Positions 11,640-21,908 of a DNA stretch of 64,000 bases are shown here, piece after piece. The first letter of the stretch is position 1; each line of letters starts with the position of its first letter. Origin of the DNA: Rhipicephalus microplus (lineage: Eukaryota; Arthropoda; Arachnida; Ixodida; Ixodidae); assembly GCF_043290135.1 (NCBI RefSeq), contig NW_027464785.1, positions 228,493-292,492 of the forward strand, written 5' to 3'. Below the pieces are notes generated by a model. The model was not told the origin of the DNA. It saw nothing but the letters and a program-made list of their open reading frames with translations, and did no database searches. The translations under genes and the position numbers were made by a program.

Positions 11640-12163
11640 GCGAGTGCGTTGCTGCCGCAACCTACTTCCAAGGCCTACGTCGCCTGTGCTATCAGTTTGT
11701 TTTGCCTAACTATTGTTCAGCGCAGGTTATTTGGAGGTGAACCCCAGTCCAAAGATCGATGACGTATTATCACTGCTGAGAGAATGTTATGCCGAAACTA
11801 TTATGCCTCCTTGAGTGAGATCAAGAGTGAAATCAGCAGCAAAAAGGATCGTGTTCTCGCTCTAGAAAAAAAAACATAGAGAACTCCACAAAATCGAATA
11901 ACATCGATGCTGTGGCTAACTGCGTGAAGAATGTCAAAATTAACACAAAAAGAACCAATTACGAACTTAGGGATGCAGTGGACAATATCAACAACCGAAC
12001 GAGAAGAAATAACCTAATTATCAAAGGCCTGCCCGAGAATGCAAAGGAGGGATACGCTGAATCGAAACTAATTGTTAAAGACTACGCGCAGACTAAAGAA
12101 AACCCGGTATCGCTGCTCTTGGCCAACTTTTGCAGCATTTTTTTCCAAAACCTGACTCATTGA
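11640..12163 (+). pseudogene. LINE ORF1 relic with 2A-like motif
   Basis: A frame through 11710-11751 reads LLFSAGYLEVNPSP, close to the LL..GD(V/I)E.NPGP box of 2A-like ribosome-skipping peptides. Such boxes have been reported at the start of ORF1 in APE-type LINEs of the CR1/L2/Rex groups. Here the Asp is Tyr and the critical Gly is Ser, and a TAA (11707-11709) lies just upstream, so it cannot work as a classical 2A. Downstream, after frameshifts, 11912-12163 reads a lysine/asparagine-rich helical stretch. It includes RTRRNNLIIKGLPENA, the R-[RK]-NN-[LI]-[IV]-[IF]-x-G-[LI]-P-E motif typical of LINE ORF1 RNA-binding proteins. I infer an inactivated RNA-chaperone-type ORF1. Confidence 0.6.
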
Positions 12164-12803
12164 AAGCGTTCATTCAGTCTACTTATGCAAATAATTCTCT
12201 TGGCAGGAAAACATGGCTTTCTGATTATATCCATAGCAGCGACCTTGTGCTTCCCTCATCGTTTGTAATACTTCGCAAAGATATGACTGTTTATAGGGGT
12301 GGTGGTGTTCTTACTGCAGTTAAAGAGTACTATGAGCCGCCTATCATTACAGTCGACTCTCCTCGAGAGGTCCTCTGGGTCTCTCTCAAGCTCGGTCATT
12401 AGCGGTGTTAGGTGTCTGCTATAGGCCGCCTGACTGCCGTCCGGATTTCACTGACCTATTCAACGAAGCGCTGGAGCTGGTTACTGACAGGTTGCCGGAC
12501 TGCCTCTTAATAATAGGTGGTCAGTTCAGTTACACGGCGATAGATTGGCGAACAACAACGGTGTCTTCACAGTCAAACCAGGCTGAACACCTTTCTCATG
12601 TAAACTTAGTTCACTATCAAGACCTCACGCAGCTAGTCCATGACTCTACTCGCGGTAATCGTATTTTAGATCTCTTATTCACAAACAGCCCATATATTCC
12701 CAAAACACGTGTTCTTGAATCATTTAGTGACCAAAACGTAGTGCAATGCTTCTTCGCACTTCCTCATGCTGACAAAACAGGCACTAAAGAAATGCATTCT
12801 TAA
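12130..12803 (+). pseudogene. LINE apurinic-type endonuclease relic
   Basis: Two adjoining frames (12130-12402 and 12405-12803) carry landmarks of the endonuclease that nicks target DNA for LINE integration. GRKTWLSDYI corresponds to the usual TETWL, and RGGGVLTAVK follows. CYRPP and LLIIGGQFSYTAIDW come later (the family norm is L-[IL]-x-GDFN-x-P-x-IDW), then RGNRILDLLFTNSP and a SDQNVV where SDH is expected. The GDFN catalytic motif has become GGQF and the final SDH has lost its His. The enzyme would therefore be inactive even without the frameshift and the stop at the frame junction (12400-12402). Confidence 0.75.
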
Positions 12804-13318
12804 CTATGCATGAGGTGATATTGAGAACATGAAGCAAATGCTGCAGGTATTCTCAATCGACTTCCAAGAAAACTTCGAGAACCGTTCGACTAATCTCCAC
12901 TGGGTTATATTAGGTGATAAACTAAAGGAGATATAACATTCCTGCGCGTCGAAACGTATCGTAAGAACACGTGACGATAATCCGTGGTTAACGCAAACAT
13001 TAAAGAGATGTTTAAAGAAGAAAAAAAGGTCGTACAAGAAGGCGTCACAAACAAACACCCTATCTGACCGGCAAAACAACAAATCCATATCTGTACTGAC
13101 AGAAAAAGCTATTCACGACGCCTAAAATGAGTACTTTAACTTCACGCTTCCTAACATGTTAGGAAATGACGCTCGGAAATTATGGAAAGTCGTAAATCCA
13201 AAAGAATAATCGCTCAGAGCCAACTCGTCGAGGTGATCACGGCGCGGTATTACCAGTAGCTGAATACGCAGAGGCTTGCAACAATAATTTCGCCACGGTA
13301 TTTACTAATGAACTACCT

Positions 13319-14420
13319 TTGAATCGTTCACCTACTCTCCCTCAGCCTCATATTGCACTTCTTTCCCCACCCATTATAGTTACAGCACACGGCGTACTTT
13401 GTACAACAGAATGCCTCTCGCTTAAAACAAGTCCAGGCCCCGATGGACTCAGAGCTATACTTCTAAAGCTAACGAAGCATCATTCATGCTTATATACCTT
13501 CACTAATATTTCAGCAATCCATCGACACAGGATGCGTACCAGAAGACTGAAAGTCAGCGTTCATAATACCTATATTTACGTCCAGCGACAGTTCTCTACC
13601 AAGATATTACAGGGAGATATCATTAACGTTAATTAGCTGCAAGCTACTGGAACACATATTACACAAACATATCATAGCATATCTAAACAACAACAACCTA
13701 CTCCTCATATACCAGCATGGCTTTCGCAAAAAACCTGTTTTGCCAAACCCAACGTTTTCAATTAGTGACAAATCGTCACCATTTACTGCACTCATTATTG
13801 TACGTCGACGCAATATTCATCGACTTTTCGAAGGCATTCGATCGTGTTCCTCGCAACCACTTGATTTTAAGAGTACGCAATCTCAAGCTTGATTGCAAAA
13901 CAACAAAATGGACTGAACATTTTCCAACAAATCGAAAACAGTTTGTCGAAATTCGAAACCATATCTGAAACAGCGGACGCGTAATAGCAGCAATACCACA
14001 GGGGTCAGTGCTGGGTCCACTTTTATTTTTTGATCTACATCAACAGCATAGCAACCGACGTAAATGCATCAGTCAGATTGTATGCAGATGACTGCGTAAC
14101 GTATGGAAAAATAACGTCACACACCGACATCATTAACTTACAGTCTGCCCTCAAGAAACAGACAGGTTGGTGCTCCGTATGGCAGATGAAAGTTAATACA
14201 GATAAAACAAAGACATTACGTTTAGTACAGCAGCAGATTCTCAAACCAATTTATACTCAATTGACAATATAAAAATTGGCACAATTTCTGCATACAAATA
14301 CCTAACTGTAATATTATTGTCGACCTTGACCTGGAATAACCACATAGAGAACACAACTTCTATAAAGCCCTAAATAAGCTCGCCTTCTTGAAACGACGCC
14401 TACATTTCGCGAACTGGAAG
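13319..14420 (+). pseudogene. LINE reverse transcriptase relic
   Basis: Scattered frames cover the reverse transcriptase landmarks in order. KTSPGPDGLRAILLKL is near 13428. IYQHGFRKKPVL is near 13708. IFIDFSKAFDRVPRNHL (the catalytic Asp motif A) is near 13812. AIPQGSVLGPLLF is near 13990, and LYADDC (motif C, with YADD at 14081-14092) follows. KVNTDKTKTL comes next, then AYKYLTVILLSTLTWNNH and KALNKLAFLKRRLHF. Several single-base frame changes and stops separate them. The polymerase residues YADD and FSKAFD are retained, but no continuous frame exists. Confidence 0.85.
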
Positions 14421-14461
14421 ACCTGATTTTTAGCCTATAAAACAGCATCGTGGATCGTCTG

Positions 14462-14617
14462 ATGACCTTCTCCCTCTTTTTTTACAATGTCTCTTTTCTC
14501 TCATCCTTTATCCTCCTTACCCCCTTCCCCAGTACAGGGTAGCCAGCCGGTCTGAGAACTGGCTAACCTCCCTGTCCTTCCTCATTTATTCCTCCTCCTC
14601 CTCACTCATTCATCCTT
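14462..14617 (+). repeat. Pyrimidine-rich short interspersed repeat (copy 2), nested in LINE
   Basis: This C/T-rich insert has the family core TGGCTAACCTCCCTGTCC near 14561. It sits exactly where the LINE protein would pass from LAYKT to LDYASIIWHP. LINE coding resumes at about 14628, so the insertion postdates the LINE. I could not define a convincing target-site duplication. Confidence 0.65.
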
Positions 14618-14625
14618 GATTAGAT

Positions 14626-15065
14626 TACGCATCTATTATTTGGCATCCACGTCATGTCACTTGATCTGATCACCTCGAAGAGGTCCAAAACAAAGCAGCC
14701 AGGTTCATCCTATCATTTCATTCTCGATTTCAAAGTGTCACAAAACTAAAAAGCACTCTCAATATGCATTGCGTCGAACACTCGCCCAGTTATCCTTCTT
14801 CCACACCTTCTACCATAGCACCACGCCTTTTTCGCAATCCCATATTATACCCGCGCACCACATCTCTTCTAGATTAGATCACGCCTATAAAGTCAAGCCA
14901 TATTTTGCTCACACTGAAAAATACCGGAATTCACCTCTTGCACCAGCAATAGATCAATGGAATTCACTGCCATCTAGCATTGCCACTATCAACGTTCATC
15001 AGTCTTTTCAATTAGCACTCCACTCGTTTCTCGAGCACAATAACACTTTTCAACAAATCACTTAA
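14626..15065 (+). pseudogene. LINE C-terminal domain relic
   Basis: After the nested repeat the frame gives LDYASIIWHPRHVT, then a stop, then SDHLEEVQNKAARFILSF. After a frame change at about 14765 it continues RRTLAQLSFFHTFYHS, SSRLDHAYKVK and AIDQWNSLPSSIATI (to 15065). The E-x-VQN+AARFI and (E/D)WN-x-LP motifs are the standard C-terminal signature of CR1/L2-type LINE polyproteins. This segment is the best preserved part of the copy. Confidence 0.8.
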
Positions 15066-15275
15066 TTTCATTCTATATTGATCTTTGATTGTGTTCATTT
15101 GTGAAATGTTACTAGTTATTTGTGAAATGTTGTTTCTGCATTATATTTCTAGTTTTCCTTTTCAATTGCTGTATTCATGTATTTCATTTCTGTATTCCTG
15201 TATTGTATTTCATTCCTTTAAATCGCTCCCTATGCAATGCCCTCCGAACCCTTAGTGTATCTAAATAAAATAAAG

Positions 15276-15859
15276 TATGTTGTGCTGAGTTGTGAATTTA
15301 GTTTTGCCTTCGCTGTTACTGCTTTGTGGTATCGGATCTCTCCTGAAGTTGGCAAATACAAGGTCTGTGCACGTTTACCTGGTGGTTGTTGGTTCTTCGC
15401 AGTCGTACGAAATGCATCGTAGAACCTTATGTCGATACCTTATGTGCTGAACAAGCCGGTCGTTATTGATCATCATCATCGTCATCACCTTCATCGTCAA
15501 CATCGTCATCATTATGACGTATGTTATAGTGATTACCTTGCATGTTTTGTGCCGTTATGGCAGAAAGCCTAGAGTTGTGAGAAACTCCATGGCAGAAACA
15601 GAATGTTAGGTTTGAAATGTGCTTGTTATTCAGCGTCATCAGTGTCATCGTCATTGTCACTAGCGGTGGCTACGGCGCGCAACGCCAACGGACAAGCCTT
15701 TACTTAAAGGAGCTTCGTCCCTGAAAGGGGCCATGCTCCTTTCAGGGGTGATGCTGTTGTTCGTGCTGCTGTTCTTTTGCGCTGCTTTTACCAGGAAGTT
15801 CATCAAAGCTATCCCAGCTTTTCACGTGTGGCAGGAGATTTGATTTCTTCCCGCGCCTA
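15276..15859. other. Low-complexity CAT/GTC patches, no gene
   Basis: Imperfect (CATCGT)n or (ATC)n tracts lie at 15469-15516 and 15640-15660. A 9-bp-arm hairpin (CCTGAAAGG/CCTTTCAGG) lies at about 15719-15748. I see no coding signal. Confidence 0.5.
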
Positions 15860-15885
15860 CCACACTGACTCTCCGCCGTGCGGCC

Positions 15886-16225
15886 ATGCGGCGCTGCGAA
15901 CGAAGTAGCGGCAGCGACTGCGCCCACCTCGCCTCAGAGCGTCGTTGCGCGCCAACACGAAACAAGGGTCCCCTCGCGGATTCTCTGGTGATCGAACAGC
16001 GAGCTACTTTGGAGTCTGGTGTCTCCAAGGGGGGAAATTTTCTGGACATTACGCGCAACAGCATCAGAGTTCGGAATATGCGTCGTGACTGCCGCCGGTG
16101 TGGTGGATTTTTCGCCAGAGCCATAAATCATAGTGGTCTTTGGGTTGTTTGTGCGCGTGTTATCTCGCTTGTGGAGTTCATTTGGATCTGCAACCTATGT
16201 GCTACCGCTGGTCAAGAGCACAACG
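15886..16225 (+). CDS. Candidate first or internal exon with Cys-rich end
   Basis: An open frame starts at an ATG at 15886 in a CpG-rich stretch and stays open to a strong splice-donor match (CAACG|GTAAGT, with the exon ending at 16225). The end of the frame is cysteine-patterned: RDCRRCGGFF, then CARV, then EFIWICNLC. The W-[VI]-CNLC ending reminds me of the Rab-binding FYVE-type zinc finger of RIM proteins, but the usual full set of Cys pairs is not present. That resemblance is weak. The start is uncertain, and the opposite strand is also largely open across the same CpG-rich stretch, which lowers confidence. It could be a real 5' exon of an unseen gene, a pseudo-exon, or CpG-rich non-coding DNA. 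Confidence 0.3.
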
Positions 16226-16260
16226 GTAAGTCCCATTTGCACCGTAAAAATTTTTCGTGA

Positions 16261-17984
16261 GCAGATTAGATTAAAAAAATTTAAATACACGTAAGGGCAT
16301 ATGTTGATGTTGAATTAAATATACGTATAAACATAAGGTTGATGCGAATGCACGCCGCTGGTCTCTGAACTTCTCTTGCACAAGACATGCCATCGCAAAG
16401 AACAGAAAAGCAAAAAAATGCAAAATACAACGAATTACTAAAATGCTCATTTATGACATATTCGAATAAAAAGTTCTGACACTGGTACCTGCCCCAATGA
16501 AGTTACTGAAGAAGATATTAAAAGTGCCTTCTTCTACAGAGTAAAGATTATGATGCTCTACGTAGGAAACATTTACAAACGCTGAATTATTTACCTTTGT
16601 GTATTAAAATGAGTGGCAGAAACTTGAGAGCTGGATATTGCATGATAATATATGAATTGCTTAATCGGTACTAAAAAAGCATAATCTATACTGCAAGGCG
16701 ATTCGTCGAATCTTGATATTGGTGAAGTAGAGTAAAGAAGGCACATTCTCGCAAACGAAAGACGTACGCGTAAGTGCTTGTGTTTGTGACTTTCAGATGT
16801 ATTCGTGAATGAGTTGTTTTTTAATGGTTTCTTTTTCCATAACAAGAAAAAAATATTTGAAAGCACTACACCGATAGAAGAACCTAAGCTTGCAATGAAT
16901 ATCTGTGATGGCGACAGCAATGAAAGTATACTATATTGCTTACGCGGTAGTCACAGATCATAGCTACTGTTCATGTATTTTTATAAAGGTTCAACAGCAA
17001 GGATCTGAGCTATAATATGCGCTGGTCATTGTAATGTGTATTCTGCACCACTCATTTTATAGTGAATTGACGAGTGCCATAAACTGTTCACATTGCTCCG
17101 TACAATTACTGCAGTACCTCATGAGTTCTTTTGGTATGATAGTAAATAATAAAAAAATTAACACATATCTCAAAGACAAATTTTGCAGTTGACGTTAAAG
17201 CAACCAAGATATGTTAGTTATTGTAATAAATTTAAAAAGAACAGCATAAAGTGCAACTGCTTCTAGTGAATCCTACTGAACAAGACGACGCTATTGATGT
17301 TGGTGTAATGATGATGATAATAACGACGCAAAAACAAGCGACAGGAGAGCAGCAAGCAGCCAAAATATAGTACTCTCAACTTTTTTCTTAAAAGGCCCGA
17401 ATTCAAGGGAAAGCACCAATTCTATTTTTCGTTAAGCGTGCTCACTGTATACACTGAGCATAGTGCGTGATGTAACGCGAAAGCTCGATACGGTGATGCA
17501 GCTCACAATAACACAAGAGCTGAGATTGGAGTTACACCCCATATATATATTCTTTCTGTGTTATTGTACCACCGGACCTCATGTATAACCACACAGCAAC
17601 TTGGCAGACCATACCTCTGCCTTCTTCCAGACAGTGCAGCACTTATTACATGTTCGACAGGCTCACAGACCATAGATTGGGCTACACAAAGTAGTCCGTA
17701 AAAATTAACCACGGTACGTGAACAACACGCAAAGGATGAGCTCGACAATCTTCCGACCAAGCCTAAAGTGAGGGCATGAACAATTTTATCCGTAACATCG
17801 ACAAGCCTTCCAGCTCACTGTCGCCAACTGTTGTGTGCAGGCAGTCCTGCACGCAACTGAGCCACTCCAATGTTAATTTAAACACAAGCAAACTTACGCC
17901 GTAGCGTGCAGTCAATAGATCCACGACCGCTTGTGAAAGAACTGTGCGAGACCGTGCTGTGTAGTCTCTAGCTGACTATTCATG
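16261..17984. other. Unrecognised AT-rich DNA
   Basis: A minor (GAT)n patch lies at about 17308-17320. No SINE, LINE or exon signature is recognised on either strand. If the exon ending at 16225 is real, this would be intron. Confidence 0.35.
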
Positions 17985-18111
17985 CTTCTCTTTCTTACTC
18001 CTCTTTTTTCTATCTCTTTCCATTCTATTATATTCCTTTTTCCCCACCCCAAGTGTTGGGTAGCCAACCGAGCCAAGCATGGTTAACCTCCCTGCCTTTC
18101 CTCTCTATTTA

Positions 18112-18143
<32 letters not shown>

Positions 18144-18145
18144 CT
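17985..18145 (+). repeat. Pyrimidine-rich short interspersed repeat (copy 3)
   Basis: The C/T-rich segment carries GGTTAACCTCCCTGCC near 18081 and ends in (TC)n at 18112-18148. Its left half includes GTTGGGTAGCCAACCGAGCC, also recognisable in the copy at 63240-63362 (GGCAGCCAACCGAGCC). This is the best-preserved copy of the family in the window. Confidence 0.65.
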
Positions 18146-18319
18146 CGACATTGCGTCAGTACACGCAGGTTCGCGTGATCCCCTTCGGTGAGCTGAAATT
18201 CGCTGCCGGCTACTTCGTTCTGTCAGTGGAATTGTTGATATTTTTTGCCATATGGCTTACTCCCCTGTCAGGCAGAGTAAAACAGTAGCAAGAATAATCA
18301 GATCAAAGAGGCACAAGAA

Positions 18320-18890
18320 AAAAACACATGGCCATGTATCTGCGTGCTTCGCTGCAAAAGATGTCGACAGACGATTGTCTTCTATACCTGGAGGCGCTGC
18401 GTGAAATATGGCGCGATCTGGCAGTAGAAAGTTGAAACAAAAGTTCTTTTATAACGCAGAGCCACTGATAAATAGAAGCATGCACCGGATTTTTTTAAGG
18501 TCCGTGAATTTTTAACGAAGCGTAGAAAACACAAACTTTTTCGTTCATAGCCTTGCATTGTCAGCGCAGCAAAATAAAGGCATTGGTCTCTAAAATTACG
18601 TACTTACGCATTTTCTCACTAAAAAAAAAATCTGTCCAACATTTGCGTATTGATGTTCTGCGTCAAATATGCGTATATTTGTTTTTGATTGACAATGCTC
18701 ACAAGCATAGATGCACCCACCAGATCAAGATGGCTGGGCGTTAAGCATGGACTTACACTTTCGCCGTGGGCTGAATCATGTGACAGACAGACAAACAGGC
18801 AGACAAACACACAGACAGACACAGAGACAGACAAACAGACAGACATTTTTGCATTGAAGTATTCGAAAAATACTATCGTCTTTGAAAATT
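18320..18890 (+). mobile_element. Interspersed repeat ending in (GACA)n, copy 1
   Basis: By eye this segment aligns with 59055-59740. Shared landmarks include a left block (CTGCAAAAGATGTCGACAGACGA here, CTGCAAATGTTGTCGAAGGACGA there). A middle block follows (TTGTCAGCGCAGC plus ATAAA and GC), and then a downstream block, TTGATTGACAATGCTCACAAG against TTCAATTGACGATCGCACAAG. The segment ends in a GACA-rich tract (18781-18845). No coding frame is recognisable. The class is unknown; a non-autonomous DNA element is one option. Confidence 0.5.
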
Positions 18891-18894
18891 AAAG

Positions 18895-19010
<116 letters not shown>

Positions 19011-19169
19011 TGACGCATGACATAGAGTAACAGCTTCGTTAGCACGCTATATGCAAGAAAATACATGTATTCATTACAAACATGCAATGACATGAATAAC
19101 ACCTTGATTTGCCTCAAAGACAATAAGTGACGTACATGCCTCCTCTTCTTGACTGATTTTCATTACACA

Positions 19170-19549
19170 TATTGCCACGCCCCTTCCTGAAGTTTTCTTA
19201 TTGCCCCGTTACGCTGTACGCGATTCTCAGCGCAAACCACGCCTACAGTGTTCGAGAAGCTTCAGGGCTGCCGTAGAGGAGATTACGCACACGTCGTGAG
19301 CATTTCAGATTATTCTGGAATCTACGTCACCGCTAGCAATAACGCTAGAATGTTCGATGGCGAATGTGTAAATGCCGACACGCTTCGCCGCTTGTCAGTT
19401 GATCGACGGCCGACGCTCAGTTCGCCGATATCAGTGCCAGTGTCTGGCTGTAATCTCAATTTTCGTTTTTGTGGCCAGAAGTTCGGCTGAATAAACAGTT
19501 TCTTCGACCTACTGTCTGCTCCCTTCGTCGTTGTCCCGACCCCGTGACA
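19170..19549 (+). mobile_element. Solo LTR-like segment (Ty3/gypsy-type)
   Basis: The segment starts TATTGCCACGCC (expected TG-start changed to TA) and ends CCCGTGACA, with a polyadenylation signal AATAAA at 19490-19495 about 55 bp before the end. I recall very similar sequence as LTRs of tick gypsy-like elements. No internal gag-pol region flanks it, so it would be a solo LTR left by recombination. I could not find matching target-site duplications, and a second ending (GACCCTGTGACA, about 19967-19978) lies beyond the SINE. The true end is therefore uncertain. Confidence 0.45.
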
Positions 19550-19561
19550 ACGACGAAGGGA

Positions 19562-19929
19562 TTCGATTGATTGATATGTGGGGTTTAACGTCCCAAAACC
19601 ACCCGATGATTATGAGAGACGCCGTAGTGGAGCTTCTCTTTCTATGGAGCGAAAATCGCTTATCCGGCCGGGGTCGTCTACGCGCACGCTTATTTCGTGA
19701 GCGAACAAGGAGGGGGGGGGGGGGGCGCTTATAGTTTCCGTGCTAACGCGCCAAGGGCCCCGGAAATTTAGACCACCTGGGGTTCTTTAACGTGCACCCA
19801 AATCTTAGCACATGGGCCTACACCATTTCCGCCTCCATCGGAAATGCAGCCGCAGCAACGGGGATGCGATCCCGCGACCTGCGGGTCAGCAGCCGAGTAC
19901 CTTAGCCACTAGACCACTGCGGCGGGGCA
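19562..19929 (-). mobile_element. tRNA-derived tick SINE with target-site duplication
   Basis: This is a full SINE on the minus strand. The tRNA-like head at the right end (about 19868-19929) has the A-box-like TGGCTAAGGTACT and a B-box position altered to GGGATCGCATCCCC. The body and a short (TCAA)n tail lie at the left. It is flanked by CGACGAAGGGA (19551-19561) and CGACTAAGGGA (19930-19940), an 11-bp target-site duplication with one mismatch. A 123-bp foreign insert interrupts the body (separate entry). Confidence 0.9.
19632..19754. repeat. 123-bp insert inside the SINE, with G14 run
   Basis: Other SINE copies read GTAGTGGA directly followed by GGGCTCCGG. Here that junction is opened by 123 bp containing a run of 14 G (19712-19725) and GCGCTTAT-like or CGCTTAT-like short repeats. 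I do not recognise the insert and see no clear flanking duplication. It may be a small element or filler from break repair. Confidence 0.7.
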
Positions 19930-19979
19930 CGACTAAGGGAGCAGACAGTAGAGCAGACAGTGTCTCGACCCTGTGACAA

Positions 19980-21144
19980 TGTATGCGATTTGCCTGACTC
20001 ATATATGTGTGCCATTTTTATTTATCTATTTCTTCTTACTTGTATATTTTTCGAGAGGAACAACTGTTCGTTATACTTAACTGTGTATTTGTTTTTCGAT
20101 ATTCGCAGACTCAATTTTGCTTGAACTTATTTCGTCGTTGCAAAAGACACCGTAGGCGCGAATGGAGGTGCTCAACCATCCTAAAAAAACTAACAAGAAA
20201 ATGCGTCCTAAAAAATATTGAACCGGTGCTTATCCCTCGTCTGTAACGTGTTCAATGGTCCAACAATTGCTTTCTCTTTTCACTAAGATCCAAATTTTTG
20301 TATTTATAGGATTATGAAGAACTTGAATCTAGAATATACTTTGAGAGACATGGAACTGAAAATATCTACTTCTTTTTTTGTGTGTGGAAGACGATTACGA
20401 GGGAAAAAATGTGCACAGAAAAAATGGCTGATCCCACGCAACTCGAGAATCGACGTTATGCCAAGCTTGCGGAGGGACGGACGATAGTTACACGCACTAC
20501 CAGCACGAACTGTGGTAGGCTGAAATGTTTCGTTAGCACGTGATTAGCACGTGAATACATGTGCATGCATCACGAATACGTGTACACCTGTGACAGATCT
20601 GAGACGTCCAAGCGTCGACGGATTTTGAATCCGTGGCCAGTGGGCTGTTGACACTTCTTTAACTTGGGCAAAATGACTGTGAAATATTAGCACCATCAGC
20701 AGAAGGATATTTGTTCCTATAATTGTCCGTTAATGTGACAATGATGGGCCTGTGTAGACTGATATATGACGTATACTTTGTTTGCTTGAAGTTCTCCAGG
20801 TCTACGATGAAGAAAAGGTCATTGACACCTCCGTTCTTGGTTGTGGGCGAGATTTCGGGAGGCTCTTTTCATAAAAAAACGTATTTCATGCATTGTGTGA
20901 ACCAGATATGGTAGCGTTTTGAAGCATCCACATTGATGTCGCCAGCAGTGATGAGAAGCGGTAAGCTGATACGTAGAGCTAGCACCAGCGAAGATGGTGT
21001 TCCTGGATACTGCTAGATAAATGAGCTTCAGATGACGATGCTTGATTACATTAGTCATTATCTCGACGTGACGATTGTATAATAAAAGTACGTATGTGTT
21101 GCTTATAGAATTGGATGGCCAGCCCTGCAACCAAAATTGACATC
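19980..21144. other. Mostly unrecognised; shared block at 20407-20455
   Basis: A block reading AAAAAATGGCTGATCCCACGCA...GAATCGA (about 20420-20453) matches 25256-25292 (AAAAAAATGGCAGATCCCACGCA...GAATCGA). It is therefore a piece of a dispersed repeat. The rest, including an open frame at 20007-20246, shows nothing I recognise. Confidence 0.4.
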
Positions 21145-21245
21145 CGTCTGTCCATTCGTCCATCTGTTCGTCCGTCCATCCATCTGTCCGTGCATGAGTC
21201 CACCCGTCCGCCTGTCCGTTCATGCTTCTTTCCGTTTATCTGTTC
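21145..21245. repeat. Degenerate (GTCC/ATCC)n tetranucleotide tract
   Basis: About 100 bp of imperfect CCGTCTGTCC/CCATCTGTTCG-type tetramers. The open frames that cross it on both strands are repeat artefacts. A related tract in the other orientation is at 37345-37440. Confidence 0.8.
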
Positions 21246-21582
21246 GTCCCTTATACTAGTCAGCGAACTCAACGTAGGAATTATGAACCTTAACACCTAT
21301 AGCTTCGACCATTCGTCGTCGTTTATTTCGTGGAGATGCACTGATATTTCTTAACGCTTTCAAAATAAAATTATCAATGTCTGCTGGTGCCGCTTTTTGG
21401 TTGATTTTAACTATCAAACACTTTCCGTGCGTTGCACTTAACTACAGTTGATTTCAAACTGACGTAAGGGCTGCATCGTGGGAATTCATTTGTAATGTTT
21501 ACAAAATTAGGTAGCCATCCCCACATCTGCAATCATCGCTTCACGAAGATTACGGTCTATTTTAAAGGCCGTTGTGAGACCT

Positions 21583-21655
21583 CGTGTGGCTCTGTGGTAG
21601 AATACTCGGTTACCACGCAGAATGCAAGGGTTCGATTCCTACCGGAATACAGACA
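21583..21655 (+). mobile_element. tRNA-Gly-like SINE head
   Basis: The segment GTGGTAGAATACTCG...TTACCACGC...GGGTTCGATTCCTACC follows the order of tRNA-Gly: D-arm, anticodon region with ACC in place, and T-arm with a B box. The flanks do not form a good acceptor stem with a discriminator, and the T-stem is imperfect. It reads as a tRNA-derived SINE or tRNA pseudogene rather than a functional gene. Confidence 0.45.
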
Positions 21656-21908
21656 CTTATTCTTTGCATTCGCCTATAGTCAAAGCTACCTATGTCACCT
21701 TTTTTTTTTAATGCTCACGCGTGAAAATTACCCAAGTGTGTTCTCGCCTTTCCTATATGAACTATCAATCACCTGTGCCACATACCCGCCTACGGTGATG
21801 CGCTACTGTCTGATAGGAAGTGTTTAACGACGTAAGCGAGGGGATCGTGAGGGTATTCTTGTCGTGACCAGCGAGTCGTATTTGTCAAACCATTTTACGC
21901 TCGCATAC

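Larger units (their letters stand above)
11561..15275 (+). mobile_element. CR1/L2-group LINE, near full-length, dead
   Basis: This is a plus-strand non-LTR retrotransposon of about 3.7 kb. In order it has an ORF1-like coiled region with a 2A-like relic (11640-12160), an apurinic-type endonuclease (12130-12803), a reverse transcriptase (13380-14420), the C-terminal domain (14626-15065), and a 3' UTR ending in AAATAAAATAAAG near 15261-15273. Many stops and frameshifts are present. A pyrimidine-rich short repeat interrupts the reverse transcriptase end (14462-14617). The WNSLP-type C-terminus and lack of RNase H fit the CR1/L2 group. The boundary at 11561 is approximate. Confidence 0.8.
19509..19951. 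repeat. 27-bp-arm foldback split by a SINE
   Basis: The left arm at 19509-19535 (beginning CTACTGTCTGCTCCCTTCG) is the reverse complement of a right arm that is now in two pieces. The first piece, GACAACGACGAAGGGA, is at 19546-19561. The second, GCAGACAGTAG, is at 19941-19951. The loop is 19536-19545. Removing the intervening SINE and one copy of its target-site duplication restores a continuous right arm, so the foldback existed before the SINE arrived. Confidence 0.85.

Noticed and set aside
11233..11709. 158-codon plus-strand frame as a gene
   Set aside because: Most of it is antisense to the I/R1-type LINE. Only its last part is the 5' region of the CR1/L2 LINE.
20615..20640. tRNA-Gln-like anticodon arm (GGATTTTGAATCC)
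   Set aside because: No B box or T-arm follows at the right distance, and no acceptor stem forms.
21583..21655. Functional tRNA-Gly gene
   Set aside because: A and B boxes are present, but the acceptor stem and T-stem do not pair properly. It is better read as a SINE head.
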